From assembly GCF_023278565.1 (NCBI RefSeq), contig NC_064678.1, forward strand, positions 2,232,001-2,296,000: 64,000 nucleotides of DNA, given 5' to 3'. The DNA comes from Colletotrichum lupini. Lineage: Eukaryota > Ascomycota > Sordariomycetes > Glomerellales > Glomerellaceae. Below, piece by piece: positions 49,897-61,592 of this stretch (position 1 is the first letter of the stretch; each line of letters begins with the position of its first letter). The position numbers and the translations under genes were made by a program. The notes under the pieces were generated by a model. The model was not told where the DNA came from, did no database searches, and saw only the letters and a program-made list of their open reading frames with translations.

Positions 49897-51576
49897 GGCT
49901 GAGTACCCGAGTTGAAGATCATGTGTTCGCAGCAGTAGTCACGACTAAATGATGAATGATTCCCCAAACTTCTGGACGACTGGTGGAGCGCCATGGACTG
50001 TACAGTTCCTTTTGATGACTTTGTGTTATATTATGTACCAAGCTATGATACTGCCTATCTGGTTTGTGCTGTTAATTACCATTCGGGTGCAAGTTGTGTA
50101 GCAATTATTCTTCCCAGCGGGATGACGTGAAAGACCGGGCAACCCCTTGGGAGTTCCACATTATTAGAGAGGTGAGAGACTCTCAACGATTTGCCTGGTC
50201 CAAGTAAATTATGCTCGTGCCTCTTACGTCCGACGTTGAACGCTATTTTGAGGCAGATGACGAAGGCCTCGGATCTCTGTTCGCCGCAGGCTGTCAGATA
50301 CAGCAGACCTCATCAAAGGTTGAGCCACGATGCGTTTGAGCAACTTCTTTGCGGCAGTAGGGAAAGCCCTGCCAGAAGCCGTGTGGGAAATGGAGAAAAT
50401 ATTTCCAAACCAACACGCGAAAGGCAAACCCCGCGCCGTGACTGAGACAGCAGACAACTAGATGGGGTAGGCCTAAAAGTTGGGCTGCACCGCGCGTTGG
50501 AACTTAGGCTGGTCGCCCGCGCAAAATCGGAAAAGCTGGCGGAAAAAGGAAGTAGAGTAAGTGGCGAAGCAAACGTGGGAGATGGACGCCAAGGCTATGT
50601 CAGGCATCCACATTCCAAGCGGAACGAATTTTCACTGTGAAAGCGATGTGTTTGCTAAAGCGTCAGTTTAGTTCAGTGCATTTGGGGGGAGATACCTTTG
50701 AAACAAATCTTGTGCTTTGTTATCACATATGCCATGTGACGCTCTAAACACGGCCAAGAAGCGCTGGAGGTGGGTGATCAGAATAACGCGGCGAAGCAAG
50801 GGCCACGACTTCGTTGAATCCCGTACCACTGATTTGTGCTGACATGACGATGAAATGAACAATAAAGGGTGTGGATGGCGGGAAAAGAGGCGTTTCATTT
50901 ACGATATGAGGGTTGAATTTGAATAGTGGCGTTCAGGCGGCACAGTTACGTTTTAGTTGAATTAAGAGACGTGGTTGTCATTCATGTTGCATTGCTGGTC
51001 AACATCTTATCATGCTGAAAATTGCATCGAAAGAGCCATGTCGGATTTGCGAAGCCGTCTCAAACTCGACTGAACCCCGATGTGGGACGCGATAGATAAT
51101 GGTACAAGGTGGAAAGTGCTGCGTAGAAACAATCGTGGACCGCCGCAGGCCCACGATGTGGTGTAACGAAAGTGCTGGTCCACGAGGGGGAAGTGACTGT
51201 CACTCTGGCCAAAGCCTGTCGATGCCTGCCGTTTTTTTGCCGTGTTGATTGTTTGCCATAGCTACCATAGAGACCGCCAAACATTCGTCGACTGCAGAGA
51301 CCGAGTTAAGAAACAGCACCCAAATAAAAGGCAGCTGGTTCTCGCCTACAGTCATTGTTACCGAGAAACCGAGGTTAAGAAGCCGTGAACCACGCAGGCC
51401 GAAAAATCCCCATTTTGTGATCCATCCCATACTAGTTGTAGTGCACAAGAACTTCATGAGACGCAAATTTTGGGATATCCGCCGTAATCGATCGAACTAG
51501 GAAAGAGGAAAGGGATGATCCGTCAGTCGCCATCAAACCGGGCGTATTGACGACTCCGGAAGAGAGCGTTAAGAAA
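49897..51576. other. 1.7 kb convergent intergenic region
   Basis: Lies between the stops of SEC39 and the Tra2-like gene. No coding frame is convincing (longest about 88 aa). Nothing else was recognised. Confidence 0.5.
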
Positions 51577-52931
51577 TTAGCGAGAGCCTAGACACGTTAG
51601 CGTTGAGACCACAGCGAATTCACTGGGTTGGGATTTCCAACCTCCATAGGCCTCACGACCCTCGGAGCGGGCAGGGGCGTCAGCGTAAGCCGCACCTCCG
51701 GCGGGAGCATCGCGAGGAGGACGGTCACGGCTGCTGCTGTAGGTATCATCACCACCGCGCTCGCGTCTCTCGTAGCCGGCAGCACCACCGCCGCGGCGGT
51801 CATCGCCACCACGAGCATAGCGGTCGCCACGGTCCTCACGTCCGCCACCGCCGCCGCCGTAGCGATCGACACGGCCACTGCTGCTGTAAGTATCGTCACC
51901 ACCACGCTCGCGTCTCTCGTAGCCGCCGGAGCCACCAGCGCCGCCCCGATCCTCACGGTAGCTGCGGTCGTAGCCACGGTCCTCACGGTAGCCACGGTCG
52001 TAGCCACCGCCACCGCCGCGGTCTTCGTAGCCTCCACGGCGCTCGTATCCGCGGTAGCGGTAGGGGTCATCACGGCCACCTCCGTAGCCACCACCTCCAT
52101 AGCCGCCACCGCCGTAACCTCCGCGACGACGGTCGTCGTAACGGTCGTTGAATCGGCCTCCACGGCCACCTCCGCCGCCACCGCCCTCTGTTGAACGTCG
52201 CATTAGTGACTCCTCCTAAAGTGATCGTGTTGACAGAGCAGATGCTTACCACGCTTGGGGGGGCCGAAGTATTTGCCAGGGGTGGGAGTGCGAGGGCGAG
52301 CACGACGAGCCTTCTCGATGCTCAAGGTGCGTCCCTCAATCTGCTCTCCCTGCAGACCCTCCTTAGCGGCGTCGGCCTGGTCAGAAGTGACCATCTTGAC
52401 GAAGCCAAATCCACGAGACTCCTTGGTGTGGGGGTCGCGCATGATCTGGCACTTCTCAACATCACCGTACTTCTCGAACATGCGAGTGACCTCCTGCTCG
52501 GTCAAACGGGGGTGGATGCCAGTGACGAAGAGGTTGGAGCCAGGGTTGATAGCGCCGTCGTCGTCACGGTCGCCACCGCGGGAGCCAGTCTCATCCTTGG
52601 CGCCACTGGAAAGGAAAACAGTACGTGTCAGCAATCGAACATTGTTTGGACAAAAGCGGATTCATCGAAATTTTGTGTTTGCTTACCGGTCGCGGTCGCG
52701 GTCACCGTTGCCAGAGGGCGAAGCAGAGCGACGACGTCCAGAGTCTCCGTCATCACGCGCAGGGCGAGGGGAGGCGCTGCGGTTGTCGCGCTCGTAACGA
52801 GGAGCCTCGTCTGTGTCGCGTTTGTCTGTCAGCGCCTCGTCGTGCTTTGGGGGGCGGTCTGTATCGAGAAAGAACGAACCATCGTAGCGGTCGCCGTTGG
52901 CGGCCTCGTAATCCATAGCGGTGGAAGCCAT
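51577..52931 (-). CDS. Tra2-like RRM protein with RGG/YDR tail
   Basis: Three exons: 52687-52931, 52250-52605 and 51577-52187, giving 403 aa. An RS/RD-rich N-terminal region (SASPRPARDDGDSGRRRSAS) precedes one RRM at about residues 105-180, with RNP2 NLFVTGI and RNP1 SRGFGFVKM; the linker ARRARPRTPTPGKYFGPPKR is the classic transformer-2 linker. The tail is Gly/Arg/Tyr/Asp-rich, with two copies of GYERRERGGDDTYSSS. Such proteins regulate splice-site choice in the nucleus. The last intron was set to end at 52188: earlier AGs give a different frame, while this one, 20 nt after a CTAAT branch site, reads into the GGY tail. Confidence 0.88.
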
Positions 52932-54694
52932 AATGATCTAGTGAACAAACGAGTTGTTGTTCGTTGACAGTGTTTGATGTTGGTTGTGGGTAGAATTGGC
53001 CAACGACGCGAAAGCCGGTGACGCAGACTCTTCTGTTGCGGCGATTGGTCAGAAGGGAGGATGCGAAGCGGATCGGACCCAACAAGAAGGGGAACCTTGG
53101 GGAAGTAAGGAAGGGGATGCGTACGTGGGAGAGAGAAAAAAGAGACTGGACGAAGATAGGAAATTTTTTGGTACAATCGTCGATGTAGTAATTATACGAC
53201 GAAAGACATCAATTGAGGAAGCGACGAGGCCTTGAGATGCCGATTGTGGGAGGGAGGGAAAGGTGAAGAAAGCGAGGTGAAGGAAGGGACGTTTGTGGTC
53301 GAGGCGCAGAGAGAGGTAGAGAGGGAGAGAAAGACGGTCCACGGGGTCAATGGGTGAGGTGTGCGTGTGTCGGGTGTATGGGCGCGCCTGCCTTGCCTGT
53401 CTTTGCAGCTAGGTAGTCAAAGCACTAAGCATTGCCTGTCCTACCTAAAGGTACTTACCTTAAGACCGTGATACCACTTTTCACAGCAGCAGCGGCAGGT
53501 ACACCCCAGGTCCGGTGAATGTACCTACCTTACCTAGCTTGTGACGGAAGTGGAAGGCGCAGGGTTGGTGCAGCCAGCACCTGAATGGTCAGCTTTCTGG
53601 GCGAATTCAAGACTGGAACATGAGCAAGGCGGACAAAATGCAGCTTTTGCAGCAGGCTACCAACGTTATGCAACCTATGTATGGTACTCTCAATGGCTCG
53701 ACCATCTCTTCGCTGTTGGTGAGAAGGCAGGGCGAACGAAGGAATGGGCCAGAAGGAAAACGCACCCAATGCCTACTGCTGGACACCAGGATGGTGGGTG
53801 GTGATGGGTGGTGGGATACCTACATACAAGCAAGGCACGCACCTTTACCATCCGTGAATCGATTCCATGAGTTGATTGATTGATTGACTACCTGCCTGCC
53901 AGTGCCTGTGCTGGGGCAGGAATTGTGGATGTTCGGTGACAGGCACTTCCTGGACCGTGGGTGAGCACCAGCAGCAAGGGAAAAAACACAGCCAGTTGAC
54001 TGCAATAGGTACGGTTACATCTCCCTGTCGCCAGTTGGCCAAAGCGCGGACCTTTTCTGAATTTTCAATCCAATGAGACTTCCCGCGCGAGCGATGACCA
54101 TACCGACCCCATGCACAATGGGCATTCCTTGAATTGGATATTGACATGCATGTTACTTTATCACATTCAGATTTTCCGGGCCCATGGTCTGGTATTTTCT
54201 TTCATCGAGAAGCTATATTTGGCCAAGAAAGTTAATACTTGACTGCCGTGCTGTTTACCAAACTACCTCGCTACACTGCAGGTCCCTCGCCTAGCTGAGG
54301 TCCAAAAGTTTCAATATGGGGATAGGTGCCAATGAACAATATCTTGAATCCACAAAGGGGCATTTTGCCATGGCCACAACATGAGAGGGAGGTCCAGAGA
54401 CTCTCAAACATTCTGAATCAAAGAACAAAGACAAGACAATCCCCTGACCGGCGCAACGTAGTGTCTGTCGTCTATTCGAAAATATTTTTCATCTCGACTG
54501 CAATGACGGAGCATGTTGCAGCATGTCGAATAATCGAGACTTGGGTAGATGCGTTTAGTCGTCAGTATACAGTATACTACGACTATGATGGTACGACCAC
54601 CTTGCTAGATAGTCTTGATCGATAGTCTTGATCAAATGCCATGTTGAAATATGGAGAACGGCATCTAGAGCATTCATGCCAAAAGGCTCACGTC
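52932..54694. other. 1.8 kb intergenic region, Tra2-like promoter / gtaA 3' region
   Basis: No coding frame is convincing. The stretch 53230-53340 is a GA-rich leader. GGTACCT-like words occur at 53440-53540. A perfect 13-bp direct duplication lies at 54608-54633. Confidence 0.5.
54608..54633. repeat. 13-bp tandem duplication
   Basis: GATAGTCTTGATC is repeated twice without a gap, about 60 bp past the gtaA stop codon. Confidence 0.9.
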
Positions 54695-57388
54695 TTACAG
54701 ATCCTCCATGACTACCTGCTGCTCTGCGCCCAGAACACCTCCGCTCACCATCTCAGCCTCCAGCGCCTTTCCGACATTCACCTCCGCAAACGATGCAGGC
54801 TCGTCCAAGAAGCTCAGTCCCTCGACAGCCTTGCCCCCGCAAGCTCTCTCCAGTGCCAGAAAGGCGAAATGGCCTCCAACGACCGGTCTAGCCATGAAGT
54901 GAGGGCCGGGCCAGCCACCAGTTCCTTCTGTTTCGTAGAGATCGGTGAAGGGTCGGTCTTTTGTCACATCATGGTCAGCAAACAACATGTCGTCCAAGGT
55001 AGGAAAAAGTGACAGGTTCAAGTCTCCGACTTACCTGTTGTGGTCTCATTGACCCATGTCGCGACGCTCTGGAGAATCTCCATCCGGGTCTTCTTGCTCG
55101 ACACCGCAGCGGCGAAGAACTGCCAGTCACTCTTCGTGTAGAGGTGGCGACTGTCGAGCGGGAGCCCGTAGTGCTGCAATACGGCATGGTACCAGTTGCT
55201 CTGCATACTGTACACCTTATCCGGAACAAACGTCGCCTGCTTCTCGACGCCAATGGCCTTTTGGATCCACTGCGTCACTCGTCCTCCGAGGGTCGACTTC
55301 TTCTCCTCGGGCAAGTGGAAGCAGAGCAGCGAGTCCGCAAAGAGATTATAGATGGTCGTCCAAGAACCGTACCAGGTGTACGCCAGCTTGGCATGGGTGC
55401 CGTCTCTGGAGATGCCAAAGCCTTGCCACTGGTCAATATAGTCGGCTGCAATGTCCGCGTAGTACTTTGAATCGTCCGTCTTGCCAAGAATATTGGAGAT
55501 CTCGGCCATCGCCTTGATTCCAATGATACCCTTGAGGGCCAGGTTCGTCTGGTTCGATAGCCATCCAGCAAAGTCGTCCGTGCAGAGTTGGTTGGCCGGG
55601 ATCAGTGATTCGCGAACGAGATAACCCGTCCACTTCGTCCACAACTCGTAGGATCTGGACGCCCATTTCTCGGCCTCCTTTGTGCCCCTCATAGCAGCGA
55701 CCTCCGAGCGACGGTCGATGCCAAAGGAGTCCATGGAAAGTCCCCATGGGCGAGCACTGCTGGTCTCTGCCTCGAGAGAGACATGCGAGTGTGCATGTTC
55801 GTTGATAGTTTGCAGGAACGCTGGCTGCGTGTCGTACTTGAAGGCGTTGACAAGTGCCAGTGCCATGATGAGCATGTTTCCGCACTCCTCAACAGGCATG
55901 TACTCATCATTCCCGTCAGGGTGTCCAGTCGCATTCGGGAAATGAGCACCCAGGTCATGCATGCTGTAATCATTCGGATACTGTCCGCTAAGCTGATGTT
56001 CAAGCAGAGGCTCCAACAGGTATGCCAGCCAACGAGGGTTCGTGTACAGGAAGAACGGGAACGCAGGGAAGATCACATCGACGGTCTGGAAGTTTCCGTT
56101 GGAAGAGATCTCCTTGAGGAAGAGGATCGGGTCATCGGGGGTTCCAGAAAATTGTGTTGCGCCGAGGACCTGGCGAGCTGACAGGGCGGCAATGTCCTGG
56201 TAATCTGATGACCCAGAAGCAAACGCATCAATGGCAAGCTGATTCGAGTAGTTCCCAGCCAGTAGGCTAGCCGCCGAAAAATCATCGTAGTGGTACTGGA
56301 TCAGCTCGGCCGGGGTGGCAAAGTAAAAGGACCACAACGGGCGCATCTGCGTCAGTCCTCTTGCAGCGGCGAACTGGACCACGGGGTCTTGGACAAGAGC
56401 AAACGTGAATAGTACACTATCATCAGACGTCGACTCGCTGCCCGTCTTGCCACTCAGGTGAAAGGTCTTGGAGAAAGCAAAGACGGGTTCCTCGTCCATG
56501 ATCTTCCTGTACGAGGTATCGATCTCGTTCGTCAGAGAGCCCTTCGTCGCAAACTGTTGGCGAAGCTTCGCGGACGTGCCGGCTTGGTGGTAGACGTCGG
56601 CGGGGCCGGTAAAGTGCAGAGTACCCCATTCCGCGTGGTCGGCGAACTCGGTGAGCAGTTGCGGATACTGTCTACCAACTTGCCAGGTCTTTAGAGCAGC
56701 AGCGCTCTGCTTGTTCGAGGCCTTTGCCTTGCTCAGTTCCCAGACTATGCTGTTGTCCCTGTTGCCGCTGACCCACTCGCCATTGACATCGGTGTAGATG
56801 TTGATGTCGAAAGACCCTTCGGCGTGGACAGTCAGATACGCAGCAGGGATCGATTGTCGGAAGGTCGAGGTGGGCGTAATGGGCGAGAGAAAGGAGAGCA
56901 CAACCTTGACCGGCGCGGCAGATCCGGGTGGAGGGGGGATCGAGTAGGTCAAGTTCGTCGTCGAGGCGTCAAAGGTTGCGCCTAGGTAGGACGGGACAGC
57001 TACGTTGTAGTATCTGAAGGCATGTCAATTTACAATCACGAAGATAGGTAGCAGCCGAACCCACTTGGAAGATGGGGGCAATGAATCCTGGGGCCGTCCC
57101 AGCAATGGGTAAATGGTATTGGAGTCGGGCACCGAGGCCATTACCGAGAACCCGACCTGATGGGATTATCCCCAGTTAGCCAGACCACGCGCCTGGAGTG
57201 GACGGCAAGTCAAGAGAGCTTACGCTAGAGCCGGTCCAGAAGTAGGGCCAATGTTCCCACGGCGCATCGCGAGCATTGCCGAGCCAGGTACTCAGGTACG
57301 GGTTGCGAACAATTAGAGGAAGTACAGGAGGAGTCAATGTGGAAGCGCTGGCCGTCGCGGCGACCACTAGTAACGAGGATAAACGCAT
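54695..57388 (-). CDS. Secreted glutaminase (GtaA family)
   Basis: Four exons: 57224-57388, 57065-57156, 55035-57013 and 54695-54957, giving 832 aa. An N-terminal signal peptide (MRLSSLLVVAATASAS, cleavage near residue 16-18) precedes PPVLPLIVRNPYLSTWLGNA, the typical start of the mature enzyme. The three domains of the family follow: DUF5127, DUF4965 (with AEECGNMLIMALA-like region PVEECGNMLIMALA) and DUF1793, which ends in TTTGDRPFTDLYETEGTGGW across the last intron. It hydrolyses glutamine to glutamate outside the cell. It is longer than the roughly 690-aa Aspergillus enzyme. The final intron has a TGCTGAC branch site and AG at 54958-54959. Confidence 0.93.
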
Positions 57389-58755
57389 GATGGAATGAGC
57401 TTCCCGAGAACCAGCTCCGAGAACAAACGGATTCTTGGCGGGGTCAAGCAGTAGAGGAGGATGCGGTCAAGGAAGGCAGCGAGAGTACCAAAGTGAAGTA
57501 GGCAGGAAAGGTTGCGCCTCCTTGCGATGCAGGCTGTGAACTTCGCAAAGAGGGAGGATGGCGACAGTATTTGACACACAGGGGGAGCAGGTGAAGAAGT
57601 TGAGGAGAGGTCAGGAGAGAACGACTCAAGCAAGAAACGGCTTCGTCTTCTTCTTCCTCGGCTTTGTTTTACAAGTAGCTCCAAGCACCGGCTGACAGCT
57701 GTGGCACACAACCAACCACGAGAGGTACCTGGACTTGGGCTACGTCTAGGAGCTCCAAGCCGACACGGGAACAGTTGGAGAAATCTGGGGTCGTAGCTGA
57801 AGGTAACGCCTGAGGGTCACAGGTAAAGCACCGGATCAGCAGTGCGGTTGCAGGAGAGGGCCGGATGTACGTCAGGAGAGCGGGTCAGGTGCTTGCAAGG
57901 CTGCATCGCCGCATCGCACACAGGTTATTTGGGCCCCATCGTGATCCGCCCAGGTTAGGTATGGCCAATGAACGCAGCAGTTGCGACTCGACCGGCTCCA
58001 ATCAAACGTCAAGTGCCGCGCCACGAGCCCCCTGTTTTGCGGAGACGGCGGGGTTGCTTTGTGCGGGGTTGAGAGCTCTCAACTTATGAAGGAAGGCACC
58101 TGTGTCCATTGTTAGCTACCAACTATCACCACTTCGGGGTAGACATATAGGTAGTCATGTAGTGTAGCACCTTCCTTTCTAGATCTGTCATCTGTTTCTT
58201 GTAAACTTTCTGAAAGCACAAGTTAAGGGAGCCCCCAACGCCATCTTATGTTTGCACGTTTTCCAATTTAGGCGAAGTTTGGATGGAAGCCTCAGCAAAA
58301 GTTGATGAGATTAAACGACAATCTCCCTACAATGTACACACACTACGCTACCAACTACAGGGATGGCATCCGCATGAAATCGAGCCAAAATAGCAAGTGT
58401 GATTCCATTGCAATAGCGCGCCTTGCATAGTCTACCTCTCTAGAACAAATGTGGTATTAGTTGCTGGACTCCTCAAAGACTTGGTCATCTCCTGCTGGCC
58501 ATCATTCATCTTGTTATGGGGAGTTGCCCAAAAATCTCACCCGCGTCGGGCCGGGTCAACTTCATGCGAACACAGATGATCTAGCTAGGTTGACAAGACA
58601 TGATTGGGCGCGGATCTGCGTAGAAAACGCGGGACACCTTGCATTGTTCTACGACCAAGAGCCATTTCTCGACATGCGCTCATGAACTTCCTTAAACTTC
58701 GCAGACAGTCTTCGCCTGCACTATCTTTCTGATACGACACCGTACTGCTGATAAA
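57389..58755. promoter_or_regulatory. Divergent intergenic region, gtaA / SDR
   Basis: 1.37 kb between outward-facing starts; no coding frame is convincing. It holds both promoters; no specific site was recognised with confidence. Confidence 0.5.
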
Positions 58756-59578
58756 ATGGCATCGCTTGACGGAAAAGTATACGCCTTCACTGGGGGGGCC
58801 AGCGGTATTGGCCTTGCAACGGCTAAGATCATCGCAAAGCGGGGTGCCACTGTGTGCCTTGCAGACATCGACCCCGAAGCTCTTGAACAAGCCAATGCCT
58901 ACTTCACGGAGCAACAGACGCCTTTTTCGGTGACAAAAGTCGATGTGTCCGTGAAGAACGAGGTGGAGACCTGGATAGATTGCATACTAAAGCAGTTTGG
59001 GCGGTTGGACGGCGCTGCAAACGTGGCCGGCGTCATTGGCAAACACCACGGCATTCGAGCCGTCGCGGATCTTGAAGACGACGAGTGGCATAAGATCATT
59101 GCTGTCAACTTGACAGGCTGCATGTACTGTCTCAGGGCGGAACTCAGAAACATAGCGGACGGCGGTTCCATTGTCAACGTGGCCTCGATTCATGGCATCA
59201 AGGGTACGCTGCATCTTCCTACTGCTCAAACTCGTGAAGCTTCCCTCGTCTGACTAGCTCTTGATAGGTTTCGCCAAACACGGCGCATATGATGCTAGTA
59301 AGCACGGCGTGATAGGGCTCACTCGAGCGGCAGCCAACGAGAACGGTGCCCGAGAGGTTCGAGTCAACGCTGTTGCTCCCGGCGCCATCTACACACCATT
59401 GATGGAGAAGGCTTGGAAATTTCATGATCGCGCAGCCGACGCCGCCTTTGACGAGCCAACGTCTTTTCAACGTCAGGGCACTGCTGACGAGTGCGGAAAC
59501 GTCATTGCTTTCCTGCTCGGCCCAGAGAGCTCGTTCGTGAGCGGGAGCGTCTATCAAGTCGATGGAGCGTGGTTATGA
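58756..59578 (+). CDS. Short-chain dehydrogenase/reductase (classical SDR)
   Basis: Two exons: 58756-59203 and 59268-59578, giving 252 aa, the usual length of the family. The cofactor motif TGGASGIG (12-19), NVAG (89-92), the active-site Asn in AVNLTG (118), Ser144, Tyr157 and Lys161 (YDASK) are all present with normal spacing, as is the C-terminal SGSVYQVDGAWL. An Asp (ADID, 37-39) after beta-2 suggests preference for NAD(H). The substrate cannot be inferred. The stop is 75 bp from that of NAT3, which faces it. Confidence 0.93.
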
Positions 59579-59653
59579 GCCACAGACGGCTCGACGAGGC
59601 TTGCGAGGAAATGATAGTCGGGGTTTTTTGCTAGGATTGGGGCTGTTTCCTCT

Positions 59654-60281
59654 TCACCAGACATCAGATGGGTCAACCTCGTGCTTCTCCCCATCGTCTC
59701 TAATATGCTCGAGCTTGACGTCCCTCTTCATTGGCTTCCTCATGTCATAAGCATCCTCGCCGTCTCGGGTAGGGTCTGTAGCATGGTCGCCATAGTAATC
59801 TTTCACCACGCGGAAGACGCTGTAGCCCATGCTCTTGTAGAATGTAATTGCCTTGTGATTGCTCGTGCGAACAAAGAGGTCAACGAACCAGGCATCGTTG
59901 GCGTCGGCTGCGGCTTCTAGCTGTTCGGAGAGAATCTTGCCGATACCCAGTCTTCGCGCTTCTGGCGCAACGGTCAGAGCGGTGATGTGGGCATGCCAGG
60001 GAAGGTAGTGTTCGGAATATTTGTAGACGTCGGGCGATGACTCCAGCTTGCCCATGACTAAAGCATCAAGTCAGACAAGTCGAGCAAAGCGTAGCTGTGT
60101 TCTCAAACATACTGTAGCCGATGATATTGCCGTTCATGTCCTCGCACACCTGGAACATGGCTGGCCATTTGGCATGGTACTGGAGGTAAAAGGCCAGCTC
60201 ATACGTCTCGGTCAAAGGATCGAGGTTGCATTTAGAGAACTTGTTGACATCGTCAGGACGGAAGCGGCGAAAGGTTGCCAT
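59654..60281 (-). CDS. NatB N-terminal acetyltransferase catalytic subunit
   Basis: Two exons: 60113-60281 and 59654-60057, giving 190 aa. The start MATFRRFRPDDVNKFSKCNL matches Naa20/Nat3; the GNAT acetyl-CoA motif RRLGIGKIL is at about residues 91-99, and FVDLFVRTSNHKAITFYKSM is the usual final strand-helix. The tail is acidic and hydrophilic. With Naa25/Mdm20, it acetylates Met-Asp, Met-Glu, Met-Asn and Met-Gln N-termini at the ribosome. The junction reads NIIGY then IMGKLE. Confidence 0.95.
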
Positions 60282-61592
60282 GGCCGCCGAAGTGAATGCG
60301 CGGCCGGCGATCAGTTCAAGAATGGAGGGGGGCTCCAGGCGGCAAGGGAGGGGTTGATGTCGGGAGATGGCAATCGTAAAGGAGCTACACCAAGCGGCAA
60401 AGAGTGTAAGACGGTTCAAGAGAACAACGTACTCAAACAAAGCTTCAAGGCAGGAAGTGGAGTCGAAATCGTTGTTACTGCCTCATCAATAGCTGCCGTG
60501 GAACGGGGAAGGAGCTTTTCGGAGCCGTCTTGCGGCGTCCAGGTTGTGTTCGGTGGCACCAGATAAGGGACGATAAAGGGCCTGACTCCACCACATTCCA
60601 TGTCTGGCTGGAAGCGAATGGAGGGGAAGCACGAAAGACGGGAGCGTGTTTTTAATTTTCTTGTGCCGACTGAGGCTCCGGCGCGTGCATCTCTGCCAAG
60701 TATATTTTCCCAGTTGAAGCAGGTGAAAGATACATCGGCCAGATGCAGGGACCACGTCTGCCACTGCCTGTATCAGCAGGAGTGACAACTTCCCCCTTCC
60801 GGATAGATTCAGATTCAGTGTCAGCGGTCAAAGTTCTGAGACACAGCACTAGGTAGGGGTCCGTCGGCAGTATTACCTGAGGAGCCTCGAGGCGCCACAG
60901 GAAGACGAGTATGATCTTCATTTCTTCGACAACATTTTTTCCCGGAGTTTTCTTTGAGCCCACTTCTACCACCAGAAGCCAAAGGCCCAGTGAGTAACGC
61001 ACAGGCGCAAGGGCTCTCTCTCATTACAACATAGTCTCTATCCATCCCTCTTCCGATAAACCAAACAACAAAGCAGAGCCCGCCGGATTGCATTAATTGG
61101 ACCGCTGGCGCCGAATCGATGCCAGCCCGCCTCTGAAATTAATAAAACCAGTGATAATCTCAACCTCGCCCACGGCCACCAGGCCAATACACAGCACTCC
61201 CTGACTTGTGTGCATGGGATGGGCCGCCAACACTGATTTCTGCTCCGCTTAGACTGTTGTTTAGGTAGCCCATTTTTTGCACGACTGCCGTTTTCCTGGT
61301 GCCAGGCCGTCTCTACACGCTTCCCGCACCCATCTCCACCTGGATCTTCCTTGCCGTGTATTTGATGCGACAACCCCTGTTGTTTATCACTGCACCAGCA
61401 ACCCCGGGACAGACAAGCAACAACATTGCATTCATACTCGACCATTTGGGCTGCCAGCACACGTACGTTGCGGAGCGTCATCGACTCGGTCTTTTCCCAT
61501 CATAAAGTGCTGCTTGGACGGCTTCACCGAACACGTCCGCCGCTGTTCTCGCCGACCGACCGATCGCAACTTTCCCTCGTCACACCGTCAAG
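60282..61592. promoter_or_regulatory. Divergent intergenic region, NAT3 / unknown 391-aa gene
   Basis: 1.31 kb without a convincing coding frame; short frames at 61277-61797 overlap the leader of the right-hand gene in other frames. Confidence 0.5.

Noticed and set aside
51603..52194. Two frames of 182 and 188 codons opposite the Tra2-like exon 3
   Set aside because: Produced by the low-complexity RGG/YDR repeats of the real gene; consist of His/Arg/Ser or Ala/Val/Thr runs.
54695..59578. gtaA with the neighbouring SDR as a catabolic or metabolite cluster
   Set aside because: Only two unrelated enzymes in divergent orientation; no regulator, transporter or backbone enzyme nearby.
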